Part shown: positions 1 through 5,974 of the stretch, in pieces | Position numbering within the stretch: position 1 is the first letter of the stretch | Layout: every line of letters begins with the position of its first letter | Source: Myxococcales bacterium | GTDB taxonomy: Bacteria > Myxococcota > Polyangia > Fen-1088 | Length of the DNA: 9,817 nt | Direction of reading: 5' to 3' | NCBI GenBank assembly: GCA_003153875.1 | Contig: PMBY01000379.1 | Coordinates: forward strand, 7,884 to 17,700 | Program-made: the position numbers and the translations under genes | The notes under the pieces: model-generated | Told to the model about the DNA's origin: nothing | What the model saw: the letters and a program-made list of their open reading frames with translations, nothing else | Databases searched by the model: none

Positions 1-992
1 CCCCACGACACGATGACATCGCTGGGCCGCAAGAATGCCTGCCAGCGTGCCGCGAACGATTCCCAGCTTTCCCCTGCCAGAAGCGCGCCGCTACTCAGAC
101 GGATATGGAAGGGCGTGGTCGGTGCCAGGCTGTGGCGCGGGGCGATCACCGCCTCGAAGGTTTCGCCGCTCGACGGCCGACGCGCCAGCCAGTGCACGAT
201 CTCGGCTGGGTGGCGCGTGGGCGCGTGGCGCGGCCAGGTGTTGGCCTCGCCGTGCACGCACAGGATATCGGCCCGACGCTCGCGCAAAACCGTCGGAATT
301 GGACTGCGCGCCGGGCGGCTGTTGCGTCGCGAGTGCAGGCGATGGCGGCTGCCTGAGCTGGACTGGGCGTAGCGGATCTGCATCTCGACCATGGCGTGAA
401 AAGGTCGCAGCAGGCTCTGGAAACGCTCGCGATCACCTTCCAGGTAACCGAGCACATGGGCCAGCGCCTCGATAGTGGCCATGCAATGAAACGCGGGTTC
501 GCGTCGGATGGGGTTGTAGGCGCTCTCCTGGGGTGGGGTGAAGCGCAACTGCGGCAGACGCGTGAGGGCCGGGTTGGCCTTGAGCAGCCTGTGCGCCTGG
601 CCCCAAGTACCGTCGACCAGAATCAAGGTCATGGGCTGACCAGGCGGCACAGATTCCACGTCACGCGCCGCCGGCCCGGGATAGATGACATGGCTCTCGC
701 CGCTGGCCAGCGCGGCTTGCACCACCGGGTCGTCGGAAAAATCGATGCCCACGCGCAACACGGCGCCTGGCAAACACAGCCGCGCAATGCGAGCGGTGCC
801 GATGCCCACGTCGCGCTCGCGCGGGTGTTGCAAGACGATCACGCGCGTGCGGGTTTCGAGCGGCGTGATATGTGCGCAGTAGCAGACCGTGGCGGGCCGA
901 CGGCAACGCTCGCACAGGGCACGCGGTGCAGGTCCAGCGGGGATGGACTGGGCGCGCCGTGACGGACCGGATGGCGAAACGGAATCGGGCAC
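1..992 (-). CDS. DTW-domain tRNA-uridine aminocarboxypropyltransferase with exonuclease-like C-terminal domain (partial)
   Basis: Seen: an open frame of 330 codons runs on the minus strand from a GTG at 992-990 off the window start, so the C-terminus is missing. An in-frame TGA at 998-996 blocks any longer start, and the first in-frame ATG is at residue 121, so GTG is the sensible start. Residues 27-39 hold the four-cysteine pattern CxxC-x6-CxC (CERCRRPATVCYC). Residues 55-60 read QHPRER, and 127-130 are the family signature DGTW, followed by NPALTRLPQ and TIEALAHVLGYLE. Family knowledge: DTW proteins such as E. coli TapT transfer the aminocarboxypropyl group of SAM to tRNA uridine (acp3U). 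TapT is about 230 residues, so this protein is clearly longer. Residues 238-330 (PAEIVHW, then FEAVIAPRH, SWESFAARWQAFLRPSD) look to me like a DEDD-type 3'-5' exonuclease fold, an inference. It is divergent from the gene at 1041, with 48 bp between starts. Confidence 0.85.
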   Translation of the reverse strand, partial: MPDSVSPSGPSRRAQSIPAGPAPRALCERCRRPATVCYCAHITPLETRTRVIVLQHPRERDVGIGTARIARLCLPGAVLRVGIDFSDDPVVQAALASGESHVIYPGPAARDVESVPPGQPMTLILVDGTWGQAHRLLKANPALTRLPQLRFTPPQESAYNPIRREPAFHCMATIEALAHVLGYLEGDRERFQSLLRPFHAMVEMQIRYAQSSSGSRHRLHSRRNSRPARSPIPTVLRERRADILCVHGEANTWPRHAPTRHPAEIVHWLARRPSSGETFEAVIAPRHSLAPTTPFHIRLSSGALLAGESWESFAARWQAFLRPSDVIVSW

Positions 993-1008
993 GGCTCAAG
1001 CAATAGTA

Positions 1009-1024
1009 CACAGCGCACGCTGTG
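1009..1024. promoter_or_regulatory. Inverted repeat between the divergent DTW and ChaN-like genes
   Basis: A perfect 7-bp inverted repeat, CACAGCG-CA-CGCTGTG, fills the middle of the 48-bp gap between the two divergent start codons. A weak -10-like TACTAT lies beside it on the minus strand at 1008-1003, which would give the DTW gene a very short leader. I see no convincing -35 element. A shared operator is possible, but a chance palindrome in GC-rich DNA cannot be excluded. Confidence 0.3.
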
Positions 1025-1040
1025 GCCAGGACCAGCTACA

Positions 1041-1865
1041 ATGATCGCCATCGTGGTTCTTCTTTGTGCTTGGGCGGCACACGCCCTGCTGGCGGCGCAG
1101 ACGTTGCCGGCCGCGCCCGCTGATGCGGCTGCCTCGACCTACCCGTCAGCCGCAGCCGCCGTGCAAGCCCTGCTGGCAAGCGACCCGCGCGTGGTCGCGT
1201 TCGGCGAGTATCACCAGCAAAAGAAGACAGCCCGCATTCCGTCCGCGCTTCGGCATTTCACCCGCGAGATCCTGCCCGCATTGCAGGCCGCGGGTGCCAC
1301 CGACCTGGTCGTGGAAACCTGGATCACCACGGGTTCGTGTGGCGAAGTGGAACGAAAGGCCGTGGCCCGCGTGGACAAGACCACCCAGCGCCCGGCCAGC
1401 ACCGAGGACGAGGTCGTCACCCTGCTCCGCCGAGCCAAGGAGTCGGGCCTCGAGCCGCGCATCCTGCAGGTCGTGTGCAAGGACTACCAGGCCATCTTTG
1501 ACGGCGACCGGCTGGACTACGACAAGTTGTTGCGGCTCACGCGCGAGCAACTCGAAACCCAGATCCGCGCGGCCCTGCAACGTCCGGGCAGCCGACTGGT
1601 GGTCAGCTACGGCGGCGCGATTCACAACGACCTGCACCCACCGGGTGATCTCGCGCCCTATGCCTTTGGCGATGCGATCGCGCGCGTCGTGAATGGACGC
1701 TACCTAGAAATCGATCTCTACGTGCCCGAGTACATCGAGAAGGATCCGCCGATTCGTCGCGAGCCTTGGTACCAGCAATACCGTCGCGCCTATCGTCCCA
1801 AGCTCGTGGTGGTCGTCCCGCGCGGGCCCGGATCCTACGCGCTCATTTTCCCGCGCCGGCGCTGA
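1041..1865 (+). CDS. Secreted ChaN/EreA/TIKI-like protein, function unknown
   Basis: Seen: 274 residues. The N-terminus (about 1-19, MIAIVVLLCAWAAHALLAA) is hydrophobic and Ala-rich, like a signal peptide with little positive charge, so export to the periplasm or envelope is likely. AGGA at 1028-1031 lies 9 nt before the ATG and supports this start. Conserved-looking motifs are VVAFGEYHQ (GEYH at 55-58), LVVETW (89-94) and VVSYGGAIHND (GGAIH at 191-195). C100 and C146 could pair in a disulfide. Family knowledge: a GE-x-H motif early plus a GG-x-x-H motif late is typical of the ChaN (haem-binding lipoprotein), erythromycin esterase and TIKI/TraB fold group, where these residues bind metal or form the active site. 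Inference: this is a divergent member with unknown substrate. The closing segment (255-273, KLVVVVPRGPGSYALIFPR) reads as a terminal beta hairpin. Family assignment is tentative; that the gene is real is much surer. Confidence 0.75.
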   Translation: MIAIVVLLCAWAAHALLAAQTLPAAPADAAASTYPSAAAAVQALLASDPRVVAFGEYHQQKKTARIPSALRHFTREILPALQAAGATDLVVETWITTGSCGEVERKAVARVDKTTQRPASTEDEVVTLLRRAKESGLEPRILQVVCKDYQAIFDGDRLDYDKLLRLTREQLETQIRAALQRPGSRLVVSYGGAIHNDLHPPGDLAPYAFGDAIARVVNGRYLEIDLYVPEYIEKDPPIRREPWYQQYRRAYRPKLVVVVPRGPGSYALIFPRRR

Positions 1866-1873
1866 CTGGAGGG

Positions 1874-2014
1874 AAGCTAGTCTTTTCACCACAGAGATCA
1901 CGGAGGTCACAGAGCCGGATCGGAAAGGGAAGGGTTGGGTTCTGTCCGGTCCGAACCCCTTCTTCCTTCTCCGATCTCTGTGTTCTCTGTGCCCTCTGTG
2001 GTGAAAAAAAGCTA
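1874..2014. repeat. CACAGAG-heptamer palindromic intergenic element with 6-bp flanking repeats
   Basis: Seen: perfect 14-bp terminal arms, TTTTCACCACAGAG at 1883-1896 and its complement at 1994-2007. Inside, each arm holds three copies of CAC(A/G)GAG spaced every 9 bp (left: CACAGAG-AT-CACGGAG-GT-CACAGAG; right arm on the minus strand: CACAGAG-GG-CACAGAG-AA-CACAGAG). The arms stay partly complementary through GATCGGA and purine-rich tracts to an inner hairpin GGGTTC (1937-1942) / GAACCC (1953-1958). AAGCTA occurs directly at both ends (1874-1879 and 2009-2014), like a target-site duplication. The element lies between two convergent genes. From memory, CCACAGAG-type intergenic repeats recur in many environmental bacterial genomes and give spurious LCALCGEK-like peptides, as happens here on both strands. 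It may serve as a bidirectional terminator, although no U-tract follows the stem outside the paired arms. Confidence 0.75.
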
Positions 2015-2015
2015 A

Positions 2016-3386
2016 CTACGTCCGCGGCGGCAGGCGTAGCACGGCTGCGAAGAAGCCGTCGGTGCCGTGGCTGTGCGGATAGACCTTCAAGTACGTCCCG
2101 TCGCCCAGGCGCAAAGCCCGCTCTTTGCCCCAGATCTCTTTGAGCGGCATGAGCACGAAGTCCGGCCTCTCGGCCAGAAAGCGCTCGACAACCTCCTCGT
2201 TCTCTCGCCGAAGCAGCGTGCAGGTCGCGTAGATTAGCCGGCCGCCAGGCGCCACCAGCGGCGCGTAGGTCACCATCAGCGAAAGTTGCTGCGCCGGAAA
2301 TCCGTCGACGGTCTTGGGAGTGAGCCGCCAGCGTGCCTCGGGATTGCGGCGCAAAGTGCCCAGGCCCGAGCAAGGCGCATCCACCAACACGCGATCCCAC
2401 GCGCCCAACTTCGCCTCCACGGGCAGCTCGCTTCCATGCACCTCGCGCGCCGCCAGGTTCGACAGGCCCGCGCGCCGGGCGCGACGGCGCAGTTCTTCCA
2501 GCTTCTTGCCATTGGAATCGAGCGCCAAGATGCGCCCCTGTCCGTCGAGCAGCGCCGCCAATGCCAGGGTCTTGCCCCCCGCGCCGGCGCAAGCGTCCAC
2601 CACCCGGCCCTTGGGCGGCGGCGCCACGGCCTCCGCCACCAGCTGACTTCCCTCGTCCATCACCTCGAAAAGGCCGTCGCGAAATGCCGACAGTCCAAAG
2701 GCATTGACCCGCGTCTCGAACAGTAGGCCTGTGGGCGATAGTTCCGTCGGATGCGCCACCACGCCCTCCTCGGCCAAGCGCGCGACCAATTCCTCGCGTG
2801 AGGCCTTCACGCCGTTGCTGCGCACCGTGAGCGGAGCCCGGGTGTTCATGGCCGCGGCCAAGGCTTGCGCCTCCGCCTCACCCAGATCCGTCACCAACCG
2901 ATCCATCATCCAGGTCGGATACGACAGCCGCAAGGCCGTGCGATCGATGCCCGTGCTGTGGCCCAAGCCCGCATCGTCCGCGGTGACTGTCGCAAGATCA
3001 ACATCCCGACGCAAGATGCGACGCACGTCGGCCTTGGCCGCTTCTATCGGCAAACCGTTGCGCAACTCATAGACGATGAGCTTGAGTTCTTGCCGGCCAG
3101 CCGGCGACAGCGCCTCAGGCTTGCCCCGACCCTGCGCCAACGCAACCAACTCATCGACCACGGCCTCCAGCCGTCGCTCCCAGCGCACCAGCCCGTACAC
3201 CGTCTCGGAGATCAGTCTGCGATCGCCGCTGCCAAGCTGCCGGTTCGCGCGAAAGGCCGCCGCGATGATGTCGGTAAGAAATCCCCACTCGGCGCGCGCC
3301 TCAGCCGCGATCTCCAGAGCCAGCGCGCGGGCCTGGCCGCTCAGGCGGCGAACCGCAGCGTCTGCGGACTCGTTCTTTGCATTCAT
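2016..3386 (-). CDS. rsmB: 16S rRNA (cytosine-967-C5)-methyltransferase RsmB
   Basis: Role: RsmB uses SAM to make m5C967 in 16S rRNA in the cytoplasm. Seen: 456 residues, near the usual 430-450. An N-terminal NusB-like helical RNA-binding domain covers about residues 10-135 and includes DRRLISETVYGLVRWERRL. The Rossmann methyltransferase domain follows: VVDACAGAGGKT (262-273) binds SAM, D290 in ILALD is the expected ribose contact, DAPCSGLGTLRRNPEARW holds motif IV (C339), and IYATCTLL holds motif VI (C389), the expected catalytic nucleophile. The ending HGTDGFFAAVL is typical of the Sun/NOP2 family. The start ATG at 3386-3384 lies 1 nt after the TGA of the upstream beta-glucosidase gene and has no clear Shine-Dalgarno site, so translation may be coupled. 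The gene ends just before the palindromic element. A related rRNA m5C methyltransferase is possible, but the NusB-like domain favours RsmB. Confidence 0.93.
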   Translation of the reverse strand: MNAKNESADAAVRRLSGQARALALEIAAEARAEWGFLTDIIAAAFRANRQLGSGDRRLISETVYGLVRWERRLEAVVDELVALAQGRGKPEALSPAGRQELKLIVYELRNGLPIEAAKADVRRILRRDVDLATVTADDAGLGHSTGIDRTALRLSYPTWMMDRLVTDLGEAEAQALAAAMNTRAPLTVRSNGVKASREELVARLAEEGVVAHPTELSPTGLLFETRVNAFGLSAFRDGLFEVMDEGSQLVAEAVAPPPKGRVVDACAGAGGKTLALAALLDGQGRILALDSNGKKLEELRRRARRAGLSNLAAREVHGSELPVEAKLGAWDRVLVDAPCSGLGTLRRNPEARWRLTPKTVDGFPAQQLSLMVTYAPLVAPGGRLIYATCTLLRRENEEVVERFLAERPDFVLMPLKEIWGKERALRLGDGTYLKVYPHSHGTDGFFAAVLRLPPRT

Positions 3387-3387
3387 C

Positions 3388-5211
3388 TCAATAGCTTAGC
3401 CCAAAGCCGTAGGGGAAAAGCGGCGCATAGCTGGCGTCGCCCTGATTGATCGGGATCTGCGCCATGGAATGCGGCCAGGAATGCGACAGCTTGCCGGTGG
3501 GCTGGTAATCGCCGAAGAGCACGTCAGCCACGCCGTCGCCTTCGCTGCCGGGCAGCCAGACCACCAGCACAGCCTGCACCCCGTCGATGACTGGCTCGAT
3601 GGGCAGTGGCCGGCCGGTGATGAGGACCACCACCACCTTCTTGCCCGAGGACTTGGCTGCTGTGATCAAGCTGATGTCATCCCGGGAAAGACCCAGCTCC
3701 TTGCGGTCGCCGGAGCCCTCGGCATAAGGCTCCTCGCCGACCACCACCACGATTGCGTCGGCTGCATCCGCGCCCCTCACGCCCGGCGCGAAGGAAACCT
3801 TCCCCCCGGCAGCGGCCTTCTCGATGGCCCTCAGAATCGTGGTGCCGGGCGTGACGTTGCCCCGCCGGCCAAACCAACCCACGGTCCAGCCGCCGCACTG
3901 GATGCCCATGTCGTCCGCCTTGCTGCCCACCACCAGGATGCGACCGTTCTTGGGCAGCGGCAGTACAGCGTCCTGGTTCTTGAGCAGAACCGCGCTTTGG
4001 CGAACCGCTTCGCGCGCCAGGGCTCGGTGCTCGGGCGAGCCCAGTTGCCCGGCAAACTCCGGCAACGGGTGCTCCCACAGCTTGAGACGCGCCTTCTGCT
4101 TCAAGATGCGTCGAACGGCATCATCGATGCGCGCCATGGGCACGCGGCCCTTCTTGACCAGAGAGCGCAGGCCTGAGACGAACGAAGGGTAGCTCAGCGG
4201 CACCATGGCCATGTCCACGCCAGCGTTGATGGCTGCCTCGATCCTGCTGGCGTTGGAACCCGGCAGGGTGGCGATGGCTTCCCAGTCGCTCACCACGAAA
4301 CCTTCGAAGTGAAGCTCGCCCTTGAGCACGTCAGTGATGAGATGTTTGTTGGCGTGCATGGGAGTGCCGTTCCAGCGCGAGAACGACACCATGATCGATC
4401 CGACACCCGCCTTGACCGCCGCTGCGTAGCCAGGCAGATGGATGGCGCGCAACTCTGCTTCGGAACAAATCGTGTCGCCCTGGTCCTTGCCCTGGGATGT
4501 GCCGCCGTCGCCGAGGAAGTGCTTGGCGCAAGCGAGCACCCCACCGGGCTGGCCCGGCTCGCCTTGCAATCCCTTGACCATGGCCGGAGCCATCATCTCG
4601 GCCAGCTCAGGCGTTTCGCCGAAGCCCTCGTAGGTCCGGCCCCAGCGCTCGTCGCGAGGCACGGCAATGCAAGGGGCGAAGGTCCACGGAATGCCAGTCG
4701 CCAACATCTCCAAAGCCGCTGCCCGTCCGACCTTCTCGGCCAGCTCGGGGTCGCGTGTGCAGCCCATGCCGATGTTGTGCGGAAATACCGTGGCGCCCCT
4801 GACCAAGGCGTTGCCGTGGACCGCATCCGTGCCCCAGAGAATGGGAATACCCAGGCGCGTGCTCAAGGCTCGGGTTTGCATGGATGCGACCAGCCTGACC
4901 CAGTTTTGGGGCGTGTTGGGCTCAGGCAGCTGCGACGCACCGTTGAGCACCGAACCGACAGCTAGCCTGCGCACGTCGTCGGTGTTCTTGGCCAGCTTCC
5001 AGTCGATCTGGGTCATCTGCCCGATCTTCTCGTCGACGGTCATCTGGCCGAGCAGTTCCTCGATGTCGGGCGTTGGGACGCTGGCACGAGTGGCGGCAAG
5101 CTGGCCAGGGGAGCGACCAGGCTGCACGCCGACGCAGCCGAGCGCCGCGAAGAACGCGAGCACGAGAACGCGCGGAGCGCAGGAGGGAGAAACGGTTGGC
5201 GCGTGTGTCAT
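3388..5211 (-). CDS. Glycoside hydrolase family 3 beta-glucosidase, predicted lipoprotein
   Basis: Role: GH3 exo-acting beta-glucosidase/glucanase releasing glucose from the non-reducing ends of beta-glucans or cello-oligosaccharides. Seen: 607 residues from the ATG at 5211-5209. This start places a hydrophobic signal segment at 14-25 followed by C26 (FFAALGC), a plausible lipobox, so the enzyme is probably lipid-anchored in the envelope. An ATG at 5289 would add 26 non-signal residues and run through the promoter of the divergent gene, so I reject it. The barrel domain holds WGTDAVHGN (D129), KHFLGDGGT (K230/H231, substrate binding) and GFVVSDWEA with nucleophile D309. The C-terminal alpha/beta sandwich holds VGEEPYAEGSGD, where E498 aligns with the acid/base Glu of barley ExoI. 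The protein ends at FPYGFGLSY with no fibronectin-III domain, as in barley ExoI and bacterial ExoP-type enzymes. Substrate preference cannot be read from sequence. It overlaps nothing and is followed after 1 nt by rsmB. Confidence 0.93.
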   Translation of the reverse strand: MTHAPTVSPSCAPRVLVLAFFAALGCVGVQPGRSPGQLAATRASVPTPDIEELLGQMTVDEKIGQMTQIDWKLAKNTDDVRRLAVGSVLNGASQLPEPNTPQNWVRLVASMQTRALSTRLGIPILWGTDAVHGNALVRGATVFPHNIGMGCTRDPELAEKVGRAAALEMLATGIPWTFAPCIAVPRDERWGRTYEGFGETPELAEMMAPAMVKGLQGEPGQPGGVLACAKHFLGDGGTSQGKDQGDTICSEAELRAIHLPGYAAAVKAGVGSIMVSFSRWNGTPMHANKHLITDVLKGELHFEGFVVSDWEAIATLPGSNASRIEAAINAGVDMAMVPLSYPSFVSGLRSLVKKGRVPMARIDDAVRRILKQKARLKLWEHPLPEFAGQLGSPEHRALAREAVRQSAVLLKNQDAVLPLPKNGRILVVGSKADDMGIQCGGWTVGWFGRRGNVTPGTTILRAIEKAAAGGKVSFAPGVRGADAADAIVVVVGEEPYAEGSGDRKELGLSRDDISLITAAKSSGKKVVVVLITGRPLPIEPVIDGVQAVLVVWLPGSEGDGVADVLFGDYQPTGKLSHSWPHSMAQIPINQGDASYAPLFPYGFGLSY

Positions 5212-5274
5212 CGCGAGACAGTACAGCCGTCGATGCGAAAGTGGGAAGGTGGCCCGCCATTGCCGCACAGAGTC

Positions 5275-5311
5275 TTGATGTGACCACATTCGTATCCCAT
5301 AGTGTCCACAT
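5275..5311 (+). promoter_or_regulatory. Candidate promoter and operator of the vapBC operon
   Basis: TTGATG (5275-5280) and CATAGT (5298-5303) are separated by 17 bp and each matches 4 of 6 consensus bases of a sigma-70 promoter. ATGTG-AC-CACAT (5278-5289) is a perfect 5-bp inverted repeat. GTGACCACAT (5280-5289) is repeated as GTGTCCACAT (5302-5311), 22 bp downstream, about two helical turns. Binding of the antitoxin here would cover both promoter hexamers, as expected for VapB/Phd autoregulation. The predicted transcription start falls at or next to the ATG at 5310, and no Shine-Dalgarno site is visible, so the message may be leaderless. The weak hexamer matches limit confidence. Confidence 0.4.
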
Positions 5312-5573
5312 GGACGTCGGCATTCGCAAACTCAAGCAACATCTTTCCGAGTACCTTGAGAGGGCGGCCGGAGGGGCAACCATTCGCATCACCGACCGCG
5401 GCAGACCCAAGGCTGTGATGGGGCCACTGCCAGGAGTGCTGAACTTGGAACGCGGCATGGCCGAGCGATGGATTCGGCCGGGACCAGCAGTGGCCACAAG
5501 TCCACGCCACGTGCGCCGCCATGCCGCTTCCACTTCCAGCGCCCAGGTTCTCCGCGAGGATCGGGACAAATGA
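5310..5573 (+). CDS. vapB: Type II antitoxin, Phd/YefM-VapB family
   Basis: Role: DNA-binding antitoxin that neutralises the PIN toxin encoded next to it and represses their operon. Seen: 87 residues. The N-terminus MDVGIRKLKQHLSEYLERAA followed by GGATIRITDRGRPKAVMGPL matches the Phd/YefM fold, which classically reads VGIRELKQNLS..., then GETI.VTDRGRPVA. The C-terminal tail (about 43-87) is rich in Pro, Arg and Ser and closes with VLREDRDK, like the LLEDRD-type toxin-binding ends of VapB partners. The frame stays open upstream to 5073, but the ATG at 5310 is where the conserved domain begins and it follows the candidate promoter directly. Its TGA overlaps the toxin ATG (ATGA, 5570-5573). The gene diverges from the beta-glucosidase gene, whose start is 98 bp away. 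Confidence 0.88.
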   Translation: MDVGIRKLKQHLSEYLERAAGGATIRITDRGRPKAVMGPLPGVLNLERGMAERWIRPGPAVATSPRHVRRHAASTSSAQVLREDRDK

Positions 5574-5974
5574 GCCTGTATGTGGACTCAAGCGCGCTGC
5601 TCAAGCGCTATGTCGACGAACCGGAGAGCGACACATGTGAACGCTACTTGCTCGCGGATTCGGTGTGGATTACTGGCCGACACACCTTCGTGGAGGTGCG
5701 GCGGAATCTCTCCAGGCTCCTCGCAGACGCAGCCCTGGCTGATGCGCGGGCTCAGTTCGATCGAGACTGGCAGCGCATGCACGTGGTCGAGTTGGACGAG
5801 ACCACATGTGGTATCGCGGCGGATCTCGCGGAATTGACCGGTGCGCGCACACTGGATGCTCTGCACTTGGCAGCCGCCAACCGTGCTGGTAAAGGAGCGC
5901 TAACCCTTCTCACCTTCGACATCCGCCAGGCCCAGGCCGCACGCGCGGTTGGTCTGACCGTGGTGGGTGTGTAG
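5570..5974 (+). CDS. vapC: VapC-type PIN-domain ribonuclease toxin
   Basis: Role: Mg2+-dependent endoribonuclease toxin of a type II toxin-antitoxin pair; VapC enzymes usually cut tRNA or rRNA. Seen: 134 residues, a normal VapC length. It starts LYVDSSALLKRYVDEPES with D6. The other expected acidic residues are E42 (FVEVRR), D96 (TLDALHLAAA) and D117 (LTFDIRQAQAA), so the four-residue metal site appears complete and the toxin should be active. The start ATG lies inside the antitoxin stop (4-nt ATGA overlap), which is typical translational coupling and keeps antitoxin first. The stop TAG (5972-5974) directly abuts the stop of the convergent membrane-protein gene. CACATGTG occurs twice inside the gene (5632-5639, 5803-5810) and resembles the operator half-sites upstream. 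The RNA target is not readable from sequence. Confidence 0.93.
   Translation: MSLYVDSSALLKRYVDEPESDTCERYLLADSVWITGRHTFVEVRRNLSRLLADAALADARAQFDRDWQRMHVVELDETTCGIAADLAELTGARTLDALHLAAANRAGKGALTLLTFDIRQAQAARAVGLTVVGV

Noticed and set aside
396..962. Plus-strand open frame of 188 codons
   Set aside because: It is antisense to the DTW-domain gene, whose frame carries the cysteine cluster and DGTW motif. The plus-strand product has no recognisable motif.
1883..2007. CRISPR array suggested by repeated heptamers
   Set aside because: The repeat units are only 7 bp at a 9-bp period arranged as an inverted repeat, with no spacers of normal length and no cas genes.
1843..2592. Long minus-strand open frame of 249 codons across the palindrome and the end of rsmB
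   Set aside because: It lies in another frame of rsmB, has Arg/Ala-rich low-complexity composition, and its end is merely the translated CACAGAG repeat (LCDLRDLCGEK). The rsmB frame carries all family motifs.
3469..4176. Plus-strand frames opposite the GH3 gene (also 4309-4965 and 4667-5278)
   Set aside because: These are typical antisense open frames in GC-rich coding DNA. The GH3 frame is intact and carries its catalytic residues.
5212..5289. Upstream start of the GH3 gene at 5289
   Set aside because: It would add 26 residues before the signal peptide and cross the vapBC promoter region. The ATG at 5211 places the signal peptide and lipobox correctly.
5073..5309. N-terminal extension of the antitoxin to an ATG at 5073
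   Set aside because: The extra 79 residues are Arg/Ala-rich, overlap the GH3 gene start on the other strand, and precede the point where the Phd/YefM domain begins (5310).
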